From NCBI GenBank assembly GCA_021234155.1, contig JAJEKV010000034.1, positions 11,124,697 through 11,188,696 on the forward strand: a stretch of DNA of 64,000 nucleotides, read 5' to 3'. A model generated the notes under the pieces. The model saw nothing but the letters and a program-made list of their open reading frames with translations. It was not told where the DNA came from and made no database searches. Positions 1-10,049 of this stretch are shown in pieces. The DNA is from Isoetes taiwanensis (taxonomy: Eukaryota; Streptophyta; Lycopodiopsida; Isoetales; Isoetaceae). The position numbers were made by a program, and so were the translations under genes. Numbering within the stretch: position 1 is the first letter of the stretch; the number at the start of each line of letters is the position of its first letter.

Positions 1-1037
1 TTTTGCATCCTTAGGAAAACTCGAGCATAAGACATTAAATTATGCAAGGGTTTCTGTATATATTTTGAAACCCGAAACTAAGAAAGGCTAAATGACACCT
101 TGAAGAAAATCCAAACATTCAAACTTGGTAGCAATAATGGAAGCTATGTCCCTACTATGCAAAACTATAAATACGGCAAAAATAATTTGCAGTGAAAGAG
201 TTCACCCAGAGTCCAGGTACCAAACACTGACAATAATAAGGTGTGGAGCGGAATGTCTACTGTACCTTTTGATGCCATGTTTTCTTTGAGAACGTAAAAG
301 TGCGTAACTGCATTCACTGTTTTATGTTATTTCAATTTCTTATTTACTGTTTATTCCACTTCTCATGTTAGAAGGTGAACTCCAAAATTTAAATCACATG
401 AAAGCTTAGTCAAGTGAAAAAGAACTCTGTGCATTGTAACTGGCACATGCCATTAGCATCCTCCTTGGCATATATGACTTATTCCTTACTATTTCGTTTG
501 TATTCGTTTTGTATTCGTTTTTTCCATGTATTATAGCGTTTGGTTCAAATTTTATTCTCTACCATTGATCTGGCAGATATTCCCGGTATTGTGCCAGATC
601 AACGGCCACTATATTTTTGAGAGAAAAAACACAAGCCAGTGTCAATGGTGGAAAACGAACCTATGGTTGAAGAAAAAAAACAAGTGAAATAAAAAAAACC
701 AGTGATGACCAAACGGGTAGAGCCTTCTGCCTTCTCACAGCCCTCCCAATCCCTGCATTCATCCAGGACACAACCTACATTCCGGTAGCCCCCACTTATC
801 TTTCAGATAAGAATGCTGCTGCACAACAAATTCTTGGGTCCATTGTCATCATCTCTGCCAATAAATTTGCTGCACCCACCATCGGACTGCTCCTGCAGCG
901 TTAACGGTTGGCCTGGGTAAGACCTGGGCCACCGGATCTGTGCCTGGCAGGATCGCCCTACTGCTGTATGCTGCCACATCGCAGGGGTTCCCATCAATAG
1001 GGATTGGGTAGCCACGAGAAAGCTTGTCTGCATGAAC
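1..1037. other. No gene recognised
   Basis: This stretch has ordinary AT-rich intergenic composition. Short open frames exist on both strands near 800-1060, but they overlap, lack known motifs and have no splice or homology support. I see no repeat structure beyond short A/T runs. Confidence 0.5.
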
Positions 1038-1104
1038 TACAATGGGATTTGAACCCACAAATGCCCATAATCCTCCGCGGCTGCCATAGCCAGGCTAGAT
1101 CGAC
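1038..1104 (-). repeat. tRNA-like Pol III promoter, possible SINE head
   Basis: Read on the minus strand, an A-box-like TAGCCTGGCTATGGC (1097 down to 1083) is followed by a perfect B box GGTTCAAATCC (1055 down to 1045). The A-start to B-end span is about 53 nt, as in a tRNA. The T arm folds with five pairs around the TTCAAAT loop. The sequences expected for the acceptor stem do not pair, so this is probably not a functional tRNA. A tRNA-derived SINE head is the better reading; no SINE tail was identified. Confidence 0.35.
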
Positions 1105-1776
1105 GCCTAAAAATCATTTCAAATCCATCGTTTTATACAAGTACTACCAGCCGGATCTTGGATACAGAGGATTTCGCTGCTTACCTCCTTGCTCCCTGCC
1201 AAATTCCGGACGAGTACAACCAGCCCAGACCAGCCATCTCTGGCCGAGGCACACAGAGCTGCGTCTGCCCTGTGCCTCTCCTCCGCTGCCCTTGCCAAAA
1301 AAAGAAGAGAGCATGCCTTCTTATCCACACCCTAAAAAAAGGGCGCCAAGTTTTTCTTCCCCACCAGCCTTTGCAAAAACCTCCATGAAAAAAGGAATTG
1401 CGAAGCACCCAAAATAGCAAGAAACACTCAAGCTCCTCTCACATGGCAAATTATACCGTTTCTTATACAATACTGTACCGAAATCATAGTCCCCACCATT
1501 GCCAGAATACCCTCCCCAAACCCAAAAAGAAATTAGCACACTATATTACCTTTGAATTTGGGTAGACTTGCTTTATGTTGCTGGCACATACACCAGCCAG
1601 TATGCAACAACACCTAGACACACTAATATAAAAATGTTGGGTCCCAACTGAGTTACTGAAGGCAAGCTCATAGGCTCAGTTCGGCATCTAGAGTTGCAAC
1701 TGAACGCGCACATAACAGATGATGCATGCACCAGCAGCGGCAGCAGGATAGTAAAGGTTTCTCCTCATTGTTTGTA
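1105..1776. other. No gene recognised
   Basis: Several overlapping short frames occur here on both strands with no recognisable domain. The stretch lies downstream of the minus-strand PPR pseudogene and may hold its decayed C-terminal E/DYW region, but I could not find those motifs. Confidence 0.4.
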
Positions 1777-2250
1777 CTACTTGTGCTCATGGCACAGGTC
1801 CACATTGCCATGCATTCTGCAAGCACTAAGCAGAAGTTTCCAACCCAATATATTGGGTTCCTTAGCAGTGTTTAATAATTCTTCTACTTCTTTAAGGCAT
1901 CCTGCACGACCTAAAATATCTACCATGCAAATATAATGGTCCTCATCTGGCACAACTCCAAACTCTTTCTCCATATGCTCAAAATACCAGCGGCCTTTCT
2001 CTATAAGGCCTGCTCGACTACATGCAACTAGAATACAAAGTAAGACAACTTTATCTGGCTTGATACCATCATGTCGCATTTTATCGAAGCAGTCTACAGC
2101 GAGAAGGCCTTCCCCATGCTAGGCATATCCTGCAATCATTGCACCCCAGGACACCACACCCCGGACTGCCAGCCTGTCAAACAATCTGCGCGACTCTACC
2201 AAGCATCCACATTTACAATACATATCAACAAGGGCAATCCCCATGCCAAC

Positions 2251-2953
2251 CAGGGATAGGTTCTGTACGTATGAAACTATTTTTTCAGACGTATAAAGTG
2301 CAAAAATACGTATTTTTGGGAAAAATACGTATTTTTTGTATTTAATACTCGCCGGCCGGAAAAAAAAAGTTTCGCGTAAGCGAAACCTTCTGTTTCGCTT
2401 ACGCGAACTTTCTTTCGCGTAAGCGAAGTCTAAGTTTTCGCTTACGCGAATCCCCTCGCCGGCTTTCGCGTAAGCGAAGCCTTAATGTTCGCTTACGCGA
2501 AACTCTTTTCGCGTAAGCGAAGTATAAAGGTTCGCTTACGCGAAACTTTTTTTTGTTCGCGTAAGCATTCTTTGCGTTTCGCTTACGCGAAGGGCGGTTC
2601 GCGTAAGCGAAGCAGAAGTTTTCGCTTACGCGAAGTTTTCTATATATATTTCGAGGCGCGTTCGCTTACGCGAAGTTGACTGTTTCGCTTACGCGAAGAT
2701 GTTTTCGCGTAAGCGAAACAATTCATTTCGCTTACGCGAAACTATTTCTGGTTCGCGTAAGCGAAAAATACTGTTTCGCTTACGCGAACCAGACTTCGCG
2801 TAAGCGAAACAGTTGTTTTCGCTTACGCGAAAGTTTTCGACGCCGGAAATTTTTTTAGCCGTATGTTTGACGTATTAAACGTCAAATTTGTGCCGTATCA
2901 AACGAAAAATACGTATTGCGTATAAAACGTATACAGTATTGAACTTATCCCTG
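2251..2953. mobile_element. hAT-like MITE carrying a hairpin array
   Basis: The element has terminal inverted repeats CAGGGATAGGTTC (2251-2263) and GAACTTATCCCTG (2941-2953), 12 of 13 matching. It is flanked by an exact 8-bp target duplication ATGCCAAC (2243-2250 and 2954-2961). An 8-bp duplication with a terminus starting CAGGG is typical of the hAT superfamily. It has no coding capacity. The interior holds AT-rich palindromes (AAAAATACGTATTTTT at 2302-2317 and 2321-2336, a related half at about 2906) on either side of the array at 2371-2831. The host sequence on both sides is PPR pseudogene, which confirms an insertion. Confidence 0.8.
2371..2831. repeat. Array of 20 alternating 14-bp inverted repeats
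   Basis: Twenty copies of TTCGCGTAAGCGAA (F) or its reverse complement TTCGCTTACGCGAA (R) alternate F-R-F-R. F starts: 2371, 2414, 2465, 2508, 2556 (truncated), 2598, 2704, 2752, 2795. R starts: 2394, 2437, 2488, 2531, 2578, 2621, 2661, 2684, 2727, 2775, 2818. F-to-R spacing is 23 (once 22) and R-to-F mostly 20, giving a 43-bp dyad period. The copy at 2661 sits in an F position but is inverted. Each 14-mer is a hairpin with 5-bp arms TTCGC/GCGAA and a 4-nt loop, GTAA in F (a GNRA-type loop if transcribed). Spacers are short and not conserved. Confidence 0.95.
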
Positions 2954-3387
2954 ATGCCAACATCTAAATCAAATCCTTTCTGTACAATGTCATCGTGAAA
3001 GAATCTTCCCTGCTGTATAGTTCCCAGAAAGTCACAGCCTTTTAAAATGCTTAAATATGTTACCCTGTATTCTCAAAATATCTGAGGGCAGAATAACATT
3101 CATTGTTAAGCACACATCCTGCAATCAATGCATTCCAGGTCACTACACTTTTCTTTTGAGTTTCCTTGAATAATTTTTGTGACTCCTCTATGCTACCACA
3201 TTTCGCGTACATATCAACCAGAGTATTGCATATTGCGACATCTAACTCGAAGCCATGCTCCATGATTTGTCTTGAATAAGTCTCCCCCATACTATGCCTT
3301 CAAGACTACTGCACGCCTTCAGCCCACTTAAGAAACAAGCAATATCAGGATCTATACTCTCACCATGCATCTTCAAAAGACAGTCTA

Positions 3388-3668
3388 ATGCAGAAAGACC
3401 TTCACTATGGTGTGCATATCCAGCAATTAAGGCATTCCAAGTCACCACATTCCTGTTTTGCAATCTGTCAAAGAGCCTATGTGACTCCTGCAAACTACCA
3501 AATTTCCCATACACATTGTAAGATTTGATCATGTATGCAGAAAGACCTTCACTATGGTGTGCATATCCAGCACTTAAGGCATTCCAAGTCACCACATCTG
3601 TCAAAGAGCCTATGTGACTCCTGCAAACTACCACATTTTCCATACATATTGTAAGATTTGATCATGTA
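3388..3668 (-). repeat. Tandem duplication inside the PPR pseudogene
   Basis: A stretch of about 150 bp starting near 3391 is repeated directly from about 3538, shortened to about 130 bp. Both copies contain the run CCTTCACTATGGTGTGCATA and encode the same PPR motif (GYAHHSEGLSA on the minus strand). The second copy lacks about 20 bp around the VVTWNAL-preceding helix. This looks like an unequal-exchange duplication of one PPR repeat after or during decay of the gene. Confidence 0.8.
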
Positions 3669-4319
3669 TACGCCGGCCCTGCTCTACATCCCTAGTGCTT
3701 GTACAAGCTTTTAGTGTGCTTAAAAACGTGACACACTCTGGTGCAATGGCTTCCTCTTGCATCTCTTCAAAACATTCCAGAGCAAGGTATATCCTCCAAT
3801 CAAGGAATTCCAAGATACCACATATAATAAGTTTTTCTAAGGCTTTGAACGTCAGGGAAACTACACATTCTTTTTATTCTTTTTTTATCTTAGACTTTTA
3901 TATTTAGCATGGTCGTAATACCTACTGATAATTGCTAATATTAAGGCTTCCCCATCCAACAATTTGTCAAAAGTATTACGAGACTCCTCTAAGCTACCAC
4001 ATTTCACATACATATCAATAAGAGCACTTCCTAACACAGCAACCCATAAAAGCCCATATATTAAAATTTGGCTATGGGTTAACCTACCTTGTTGAACAGA
4101 TCCTTCACTACCACACACTTTCAAGATGCTCACAAATGTAACCTTGCTTGACTTTATGCCCCCTACCTGCAAATTTTCTAGAAGGTCAAGGATAAGAAGA
4201 GTTTCACCATGCTGAACATATCCTGCAATCAGTGCATTCCAAGGGACAACATCCCATTTTGGGATATAATCAAACATCTAGCGCCTCCAATTTCTGTAAT
4301 CTGTTTTATCTCTTTTCTC

Positions 4320-4620
4320 TTCCTTCAGTGGATAGATTGAGCAAACTGTGCAAAGATGGATCAACATGTCAGGCAATTGAAATTATGCAGCAAAGGGGCA
4401 TTCCACTTTCAAAGACAATGCAATGTTTCTTCTGCAGGATTGCATTAGAAGGAAGGATTTGGAATGTGGTCGGCACATCCAGTCCCTTATGGTTCAGAAC
4501 GCGCTTGGTTCTGTTGCCATTCTGGGAGATCATCTGATTCGTTTATTTTCTTCTTGTGGTTGCTTACTTGATGCAAATGAAGTATTTCATGATGTTATAG
4601 AACAAGGACGCATAGACTAA
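4320..4620 (+). pseudogene. PPR protein N-terminal fragment
   Basis: The plus strand encodes RLSKLCKDG, QAIEIMQQRG, then, after a one-base frameshift near 4423, FLLQDCIRRKDLECGRHI and LIRLFSSCGCLLDANEVF. This is the usual N-terminal layout of a PLS-class PPR protein: a short leader helix, then the first P and L motifs. The reading ends at a TAG after VIEQGRID. It is head-to-head with the minus-strand PPR remnant ending at 4277, so the two may be divergent paralogues or pieces of a rearranged gene. A possible intron acceptor (CTTCCTTCAG) lies just upstream of the first recognisable residue. No later repeats follow. Confidence 0.65.
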
Positions 4621-5544
4621 TGAAGAACATCACACCTGCTATTTGGCTTGGCAACCTTTTCTTCAAAAGCTTGTTGGGTTCTAATCTCCTGCAAAAACCC
4701 AATAGAATCAGCCACCCTGCCATGCCGAGGAGATGGTATCCAAAATGTCTGTGCCCTACTCCGCAGAAGAAACTGGAAGCCAAAGTTTGTAAAAGAAATG
4801 AAGGTAAGGACAAATTGAAGAAAACAAGTAAAGGCGCAGGCTTGGAGCTTGGCATCTTGTGTTGAAGATCACCATGGCATTAGCTACGACTAAGTAAAGA
4901 CCTTGTTTCATAGATGCATAGAAATCAGGTCAAGTTTACACCTTCCGAACGGTATTCTTCATTTCTACCTTTTTTCATATATTACAAATCATAACCATTA
5001 TCGGTACTGAGAATGAGCCTTGCCCAATATTGTCAAACCTCGAGTCCATTGTTGTAGCCTTCGCATGCCCAGAAACTAGAATGATGCACAAAGCCAACGA
5101 CACAAATTAAGCACTACTCAAAGATGGGCAATTCTTTGATTTGGGTCAATGGTGGGCGGTCCTCCCACTAATATGCTTTATGCAAATCGGGGCTAGCATG
5201 GCCCCAGCGCAGCCTTATAAACAGGGATACAAGACTTATCAGAAAGAGTTCGATTGCTTTAGTTCACCCACTAAAAAAAATTTGATGGAGTCCAAATTCA
5301 TAGCCCTATTTCCAGAGTGAGTTCGAGACATATCCAAACTCATGACATTAGCATGGTGTTTACATATGTAATGTCTATTGTTAGGATCATTGACTTGGAC
5401 CCAATGAAATTGGATAATAGAACTGACCCCTCTTTTGCAACTCCATTCAATCAGTTTGACAAAGAAGGCCGAGATCTTCTTTGAGAATACGGGCAATGGT
5501 TCCCTTTTGTAGAGAAATCACTTATTTGTCATGTAGGCATACCA
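4621..5544. other. No gene recognised
   Basis: No recognisable coding, RNA or repeat structure was found. A short minus-strand frame at 5239-5496 has no known motif. The right end leads into the gypsy pol remnant and may be decayed pol. Confidence 0.4.
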
Positions 5545-6693
5545 ACAGAAAATGTTACAGGAATGTCATGAACCTCCTTATTCTGAACATTGAGGAGTTC
5601 AAGCTACAGTTGCTACTGTCAAAAGGCGACTTCATTGGCCTAAACTAGAAAGGAATGTTAGAAGATATCTAGAAGCTTGTACATTTTGTAAGTAGGTTAA
5701 AGCTTTAACTGGTAAGCTCATTGGATTGTTACAACCCTTACCAATTCCAAAAGAGTCATGGAAGCACATTACTATTGATTTCATCCAGGGATTATCAAAT
5801 TCTATCATAAGAACAAACAGATACAGACAATAGTGGATAGACAGTCTCAACAAGCTCATTTCATGTTTTTTAAGTCCACCATGACAACTCCTCAGGCGAG
5901 CAAACTCTTTTTTATGGAGATATTTAGGATATACGGATTGCTTGATGCAATTATCATAGATAAAAATCCAATCTCTTGCATCAAATCTTGGTTAGGATTT
6001 ATGAAGAATTTGGGTACAAGGTACACTTTAAAGTTTGCTACGGCCTATCATTCTCAAACAGATGGCTAAATAGAAGTTGTTAATAGAACTACTGAGGATA
6101 TGTTATGGGCTTATGTAGCAGAAAGGAAAAATAAGTGAGAAGATTATCTATATATGCTAGAATTTGCATATAACAATACCTTAGGTAACACATAAAACTT
6201 TACTTGAATTATATATGCATCGGATTCATCTATCACAAAGATTAGAGACGAAGTTTCCGCTTTAAATGAAGCTACCCATGACTTTATTGAAATTTTGAAA
6301 GAAGTAGAGTCTCGCATTTTGAAGAGTCAGGAAGCCATGATGTTAACTTTGGCAAAGAAGCGGAGAAGAGTCGATACAAACAAGGACAATGGGTATAGAT
6401 ATATCTTCCTAAGAAGAGACTCCCAAAACTGGGTACAACGTATGTGAAACTGGCACCCAGGTATTATGAACCATTTCAAAATGAAGACACAATAGGTGAG
6501 AATGCATATCGCCTATATCTATATGGGAAATGGATTAATCTTCATTTAGTATTTAATGACCTACTACTCTCTACGTTGTTGCTTCTGCCTCTCATGCTTC
6601 TGAGGTTGTTATGGCTAATGGTCCTAATCTTCAGTGCGCTAAAGAGTCGTGGCAACAGGTCAATTGGAAGAAGGCAGCAGGGAAGAAATATGT
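5545..6693 (+). pseudogene. Ty3/gypsy integrase remnant
   Basis: The plus strand carries a decayed chromovirus-type pol C-terminus. In order it shows an HHCC zinc finger (ATVATVKRRLHWPKLERN and EACTFCK near 5600-5690), an integrase entry motif (ESWKHITIDFI near 5755), the core (QAHFMFFKSTMTTPQASKLF, then the ATAYHSQTDG motif near 6045-6066), and the C-terminal linker KLAPRYYEPFQ (about 6447). Stops and frameshifts separate the parts. No reverse transcriptase or protease lies upstream, so only the 3' half survives. The reading continues at 8100 after the block at 6694-8099. It belongs to the same plus-strand element as the LTR at 9259-10035. Confidence 0.85.
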
Positions 6694-8099
6694 AGCAAAA
6701 TAATAGGGGGTTCCAGGGGGATTTGATATGGATGTAAAGATAACAATTCCTGAAACTATAGGCTATATATCCCTAAAACAATTGAATGGGTTGTTATAAA
6801 AAAAAAACATAGATTGAAGATAAAAAATAATCACATTAACTCACTGAGTACATTGGTTAAAGTAGTCTTATTAGGACATTGAGTTATTTTGGTAGAGGTT
6901 CAAGCCCCCGTATTTCATATTCTAAAAAGCTGTATAGAGGTTCGATATAATATTCCCTCAAAACCTTAGGCGAAATCGTATTTCATATTTCAAAATCATA
7001 GGCGCCTCCAATTATAAATGACTATAGGTGAAACGAGAGGTGTCTAGAGGCTGCAACATACGATCTGGGTCGTAGGATCGGCAAATCCAACGACTGTAGT
7101 AGTCCAGGGTGCACCTCGTTTAGAATATATAGCAAAATAACAGGGGAATTTGATATAGATGTAAAGATAACAATTCCTGAAACCATAGACCATATATCCC
7201 TAGGACAGTTGAATGGGTTGTTATAAAAAAAAAAAACATAGATTCAAGATAAAAAATAATCACATTAACTCACTGGGTACATTGGTTAAAGTAGTCTTAT
7301 TAGGACATTGAGTTATTTTGGTAGAGGTTCAAGCCCCTGTATTTCATATTCTAAAATCTTAGGCAAAGCTGTATAGAGGTTCGATATTCCCTCAAAACCT
7401 TAGGTGAAAACGTATTTCATATTTCAAAATCATAGGCGCCTCTAATTATAAATGACTATAAGCGAAACGAGAGGTGCCCAGAGGCTTTAACATACGATCT
7501 TAGGCGAAATCGAATTTCATATTTCAAAATCATAGGCGCCTCCAATTATAAATGACTATAAGCGAAACGAGAGGTGCTCAGATGCTCCAACATACGATCT
7601 AGGTCGTAGGATCAGTGAATTCGACGACTGTAGTAGTCCAGGGTGCACCTCGTTTAGAATATGTAGCAAAATAACAGGGGGTTCCAGGGGGATTTGATTT
7701 GGATGTAAGGATAACAATTCCTGAAACTATAGACCATATATCCCTAAAACAATTGAATGGGTTGTTATAAAAAACAAAAAACATAGATTGAAGATAAAAA
7801 ATAATCACATTAACTTCTTGGTACATTGGTTAAAGTAGTCTTATTAGGACATTGAGTTATTTTGGTAGAGGTTCAAGCCCCCGTATTTCATATTCTAAAA
7901 TCTTAGGCAAAGTTGTATAGAGGTTCGATATTCCCTCAAAACCTTAGGCGAAATCATATTTCATATTTCAAAATCATAGGCGGCTTCAATTATAAATGAC
8001 TATAAGCGAAACGAGAGGTGCCCAGAGGCTCCAACATACGATCTGGGTCGTAGGATCGGCGAATCCGGCGACTGTAGTAGTCCAGGGTGCACCTCGTTT
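6694..8099. mobile_element. Inserted block of three tandem ~0.43-0.53-kb units
   Basis: The block is flanked by an exact 10-bp direct repeat AGAAATATGT (6684-6693 and 8100-8109). The gypsy reading frame is open across the two flanks once the block is ignored. Inside are three head-to-tail units starting near 6694, 7127 and 7662. Each begins TGTAGCAAAATAA, contains an A-rich tract, a B-box-like GGTTCAAGCCC, and ends in CCAGGGTGCACCTCGTTTAG. The middle unit has an extra internal duplication of about 90 bp (7430-7590). There are no coding frames and no terminal inverted repeats. It may be a SINE-related or retroposed tandem element; the class is unresolved. Confidence 0.7.
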
Positions 8100-8251
8100 A
8101 GAAATATGTTATGTCATCTCATGAGGCTATCCTGCCTCATACTATTCAATGGCATGATAATTTGATGCATGTTGATGATCATCTCGATGACGCAGAACGT
8201 GATGATTGTGATAAGGCCATTAAACGCCTGAAGGTGGCACAAGGAGTATGA
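8100..8251 (+). pseudogene. Gypsy polyprotein tail, continued
   Basis: This resumes the frame broken at 6693. The open reading VMSSHEAILPHTIQWHDNL followed by an acidic stretch ends at TGA 8249-8251. It is probably the extreme C-terminus of the gypsy polyprotein, a region that is poorly conserved and often follows the integrase linker. The continuity across the inserted block is the main evidence. Confidence 0.5.
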
Positions 8252-8557
8252 TTATATTCTGTGTATGGGTGGTAAGGACCAACTAAAGGAGTGTGAACTT
8301 GTAGATGAGTATGTTCAAACTCTGGGAGATGTTTAACTTGAAATTATTTCAACAGTATGATATTTAATTTATTGCGACAAATATTATATATTTCTGGCCA
8401 TGACAATCAAAGGAATTCGAGCTTGGAAAGATATCTTGTATTATAATGTTATATTATCTTGGATCAAGCCTTAATTTGAATGGCCGAGATCATTTGATTG
8501 CATCCAAATGCCAAGATTTATCGCATGACTTCCCACCACCATGATTCGTCATGCTTT

Positions 8558-8990
8558 GTTCTCTTAAAGAAGAAGGAAAATGGAAAAGGTAGGAGGAAAG
8601 GGGGAAAGTGAATGGCAAAAACGCAGGGGGAAAAGGGAAAAAAAGGAAGGAAGAAAGGGCATGGAAAAAAGGGAAGGAAGAAAGTGCATGGGAAAAATGG
8701 AAAGAATGGAAAGAGAGAAAGAGTGAGGAAAGGGAAAATGAAAGGGACAAATGGCGAGGCAAATGGCATGGACAAGGGAAAGAAAAAGGAAAAGGGAGGA
8801 AGGGAGAAAAAGCACCGAGAAAAGGAGAAGAGGGAAAGGGAAAGGAAGAAAAAGGGAGCGAGAAAGGGGGAAGTGAAAAAAGGCACAAGAAAAAGTGGAA
8901 GAAATAGTGTAGGAAAAACGAGGAAAAGAGAAAAGTAAAAGAGAAAAGCGGAGTAGAGAAGAAGTCCAAGGGAAGGAAAAACAGTGCCGA
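8558..8990 (+). repeat. Long purine-rich tract
   Basis: About 430 bp of the plus strand is almost wholly A and G, with irregular GGAAAGGG/AAGAAAGGG motifs. Open frames on both strands here are composition artefacts (Lys/Glu/Gly-rich or Phe/Ser/Leu-rich). It lies between the gypsy polyprotein end and its LTR. Confidence 0.85.
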
Positions 8991-9019
8991 TTGCATAAAA
9001 ACAACTTATAATCTAGCAA

Positions 9020-9240
9020 TGCCTGGCTTAGTTTCTAGTATCTAAAGATTGATATACATTAGGCGGGCTTAATTGCATAAGACTCAAACATCTCCAAACA
9101 AATGAGATGGAAGACCTCAGACTTGAGGTCATCTCTAAACGAATTGAGATGAAAGGCCTCAGATTGACTTGAGGCCATATCTAAAGAAATTGAGGTGAAC
9201 ATCTTTAACTAAATTCTCTATGATTGACAAGGATGTTCAA
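9020..9240 (+). repeat. Gypsy 3' untranslated region with short internal repeats
   Basis: The stretch contains three related segments ending in direct repeats of the type GACCTCAGACTTGAGGTCATCTC, each with a small inverted repeat (CCTCA...TGAGG) near 9115, 9160 and 9190. It precedes the polypurine tract of the LTR and is probably the 3' untranslated region of the retrotransposon. Confidence 0.4.
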
Positions 9241-9258
9241 TCTTTGGAAGGGAAGGAT
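9241..9258 (+). promoter_or_regulatory. Polypurine tract of the gypsy element
   Basis: TTTGGAAGGGAAGGAT directly precedes the LTR that starts TGTTACGG. A polypurine tract in this position primes plus-strand DNA synthesis, so the LTR at 9259 is the 3' LTR of the element whose integrase lies upstream. Confidence 0.7.
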
Positions 9259-10035
9259 TGTTACGGTTCGTGAATAAAATGCCAATTCGGGAGGTGTAAT
9301 TCACGGCCAACGAGTGATATAAATAAAGTCATAAACACAATAGAAGTTAATAACTAATACCGGGACTTGTATTAGCCAAGTCGATCGTGTCATTAGAAAA
9401 ACCCTGGTCATTGACTTGAAAGACGAGTGTCTAACAAAGATGCTATTCTTGATATTACAACAAAAGGCCACATGACTTTCTAAAAAGGGAAAATGTTCAA
9501 AAAGTTAATTTGCTTTTTAAGGACATTTCAAGGGATTATAAAAGCCCTCACGTTGTTATAGACATGGGGCATGACCATTTATAAAATTAACAAAGTTAGC
9601 TAAGCTAAATAACCACTTTAAAAGTGATGACATGGCATTATGCATTGGATCAAAGGAAGCAAGAACAGGTCAAAGGAGATGGCAAGGCAACGTGGAGGTC
9701 ACGACCGCCCAGCTCCTTCTGATTGCCATGGAGGCAGTAAGTCAATCCATATATTGCCAGGGGCCAAATTAGAGATTTGGCCCCTCGGCTTTTCAATGAA
9801 CTAAGTCTCAGGGGATTTGGTGCAGTATTTAAGAATGGCCCTTTTGAGGAGAAGGCATAGTTCGAGACTGAAGAACTCTGCTGCATCCCATCTGTGAGAT
9901 CCATTTGATCATTTTAGAAGCATCCTTAAAGAACCAGGGGTTCTTCTGCACTGGTGGGGGAGTCTAAAGCTCCGAGGACGAGGCAATACATTATTGAATG
10001 CAGTTCTTGGCAGTGGCCAAACCAAGATCATTACA
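9259..10035 (+). mobile_element. Gypsy LTR, 777 bp
   Basis: The LTR starts TGTTACGG after a polypurine tract and ends ATTACA just before a tRNA-Met primer-binding site (TGGTATCAGAGCC at 10037). TG...CA ends and the length suit a gypsy LTR. A TATA-like region, TTATAAAAGC at about 9537, may be the promoter. Because it has both a polypurine tract on its left and a primer-binding site on its right, it is shared by two tandem internal regions. Confidence 0.75.
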
Positions 10036-10036
10036 T

Positions 10037-10049
10037 TGGTATCAGAGCC
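10037..10049 (+). promoter_or_regulatory. Primer-binding site (tRNA-Met type)
   Basis: TGGTATCAGAGCC lies one base after the LTR end. It is complementary to the 3' end of plant initiator tRNA-Met, the usual primer for plant LTR elements. Confidence 0.8.

Larger units (their letters stand above)
1777..4277 (-). pseudogene. PLS-class pentatricopeptide repeat protein, broken
   Basis: PLS-class PPR proteins bind organellar RNA in plastids or mitochondria and often direct C-to-U editing. Minus-strand pieces in order (4277-3885, 3813-3628, 3643-3242, 3290-3060, 2079-1777) show repeated PPR signatures such as VVTWNALIAGY, LVDMYAKCGS and GRRIH. The last piece has the LLSACRMHGN motif that normally precedes the E domain. 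The pieces lie in different frames with stops between them. An internal repeat has been tandemly duplicated (3388-3668) and a MITE is inserted at 2251-2953, inside a helix reading [10 protein letters not shown]. No start codon context, targeting peptide or DYW domain is visible, so both ends are missing. It is best read as a dead PPR paralogue; these are common in ferns. The family assignment is secure. Confidence 0.85.

Noticed and set aside
1038-1104. Functional tRNA gene
   Set aside because: D- and T-arm signals are present but the acceptor ends do not pair and no convincing anticodon arm forms.
2371-2831. CRISPR-like look of the regular repeat array
   Set aside because: Repeats are 14 bp and alternate in orientation, spacers are 6-14 bp, and the array lies in a hAT-like element in plant DNA with no cas genes.
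8490-9019. Several overlapping open frames on both strands
   Set aside because: They are produced by the purine-rich tract; the translations are low-complexity Lys/Glu/Gly or Phe/Ser/Leu text.
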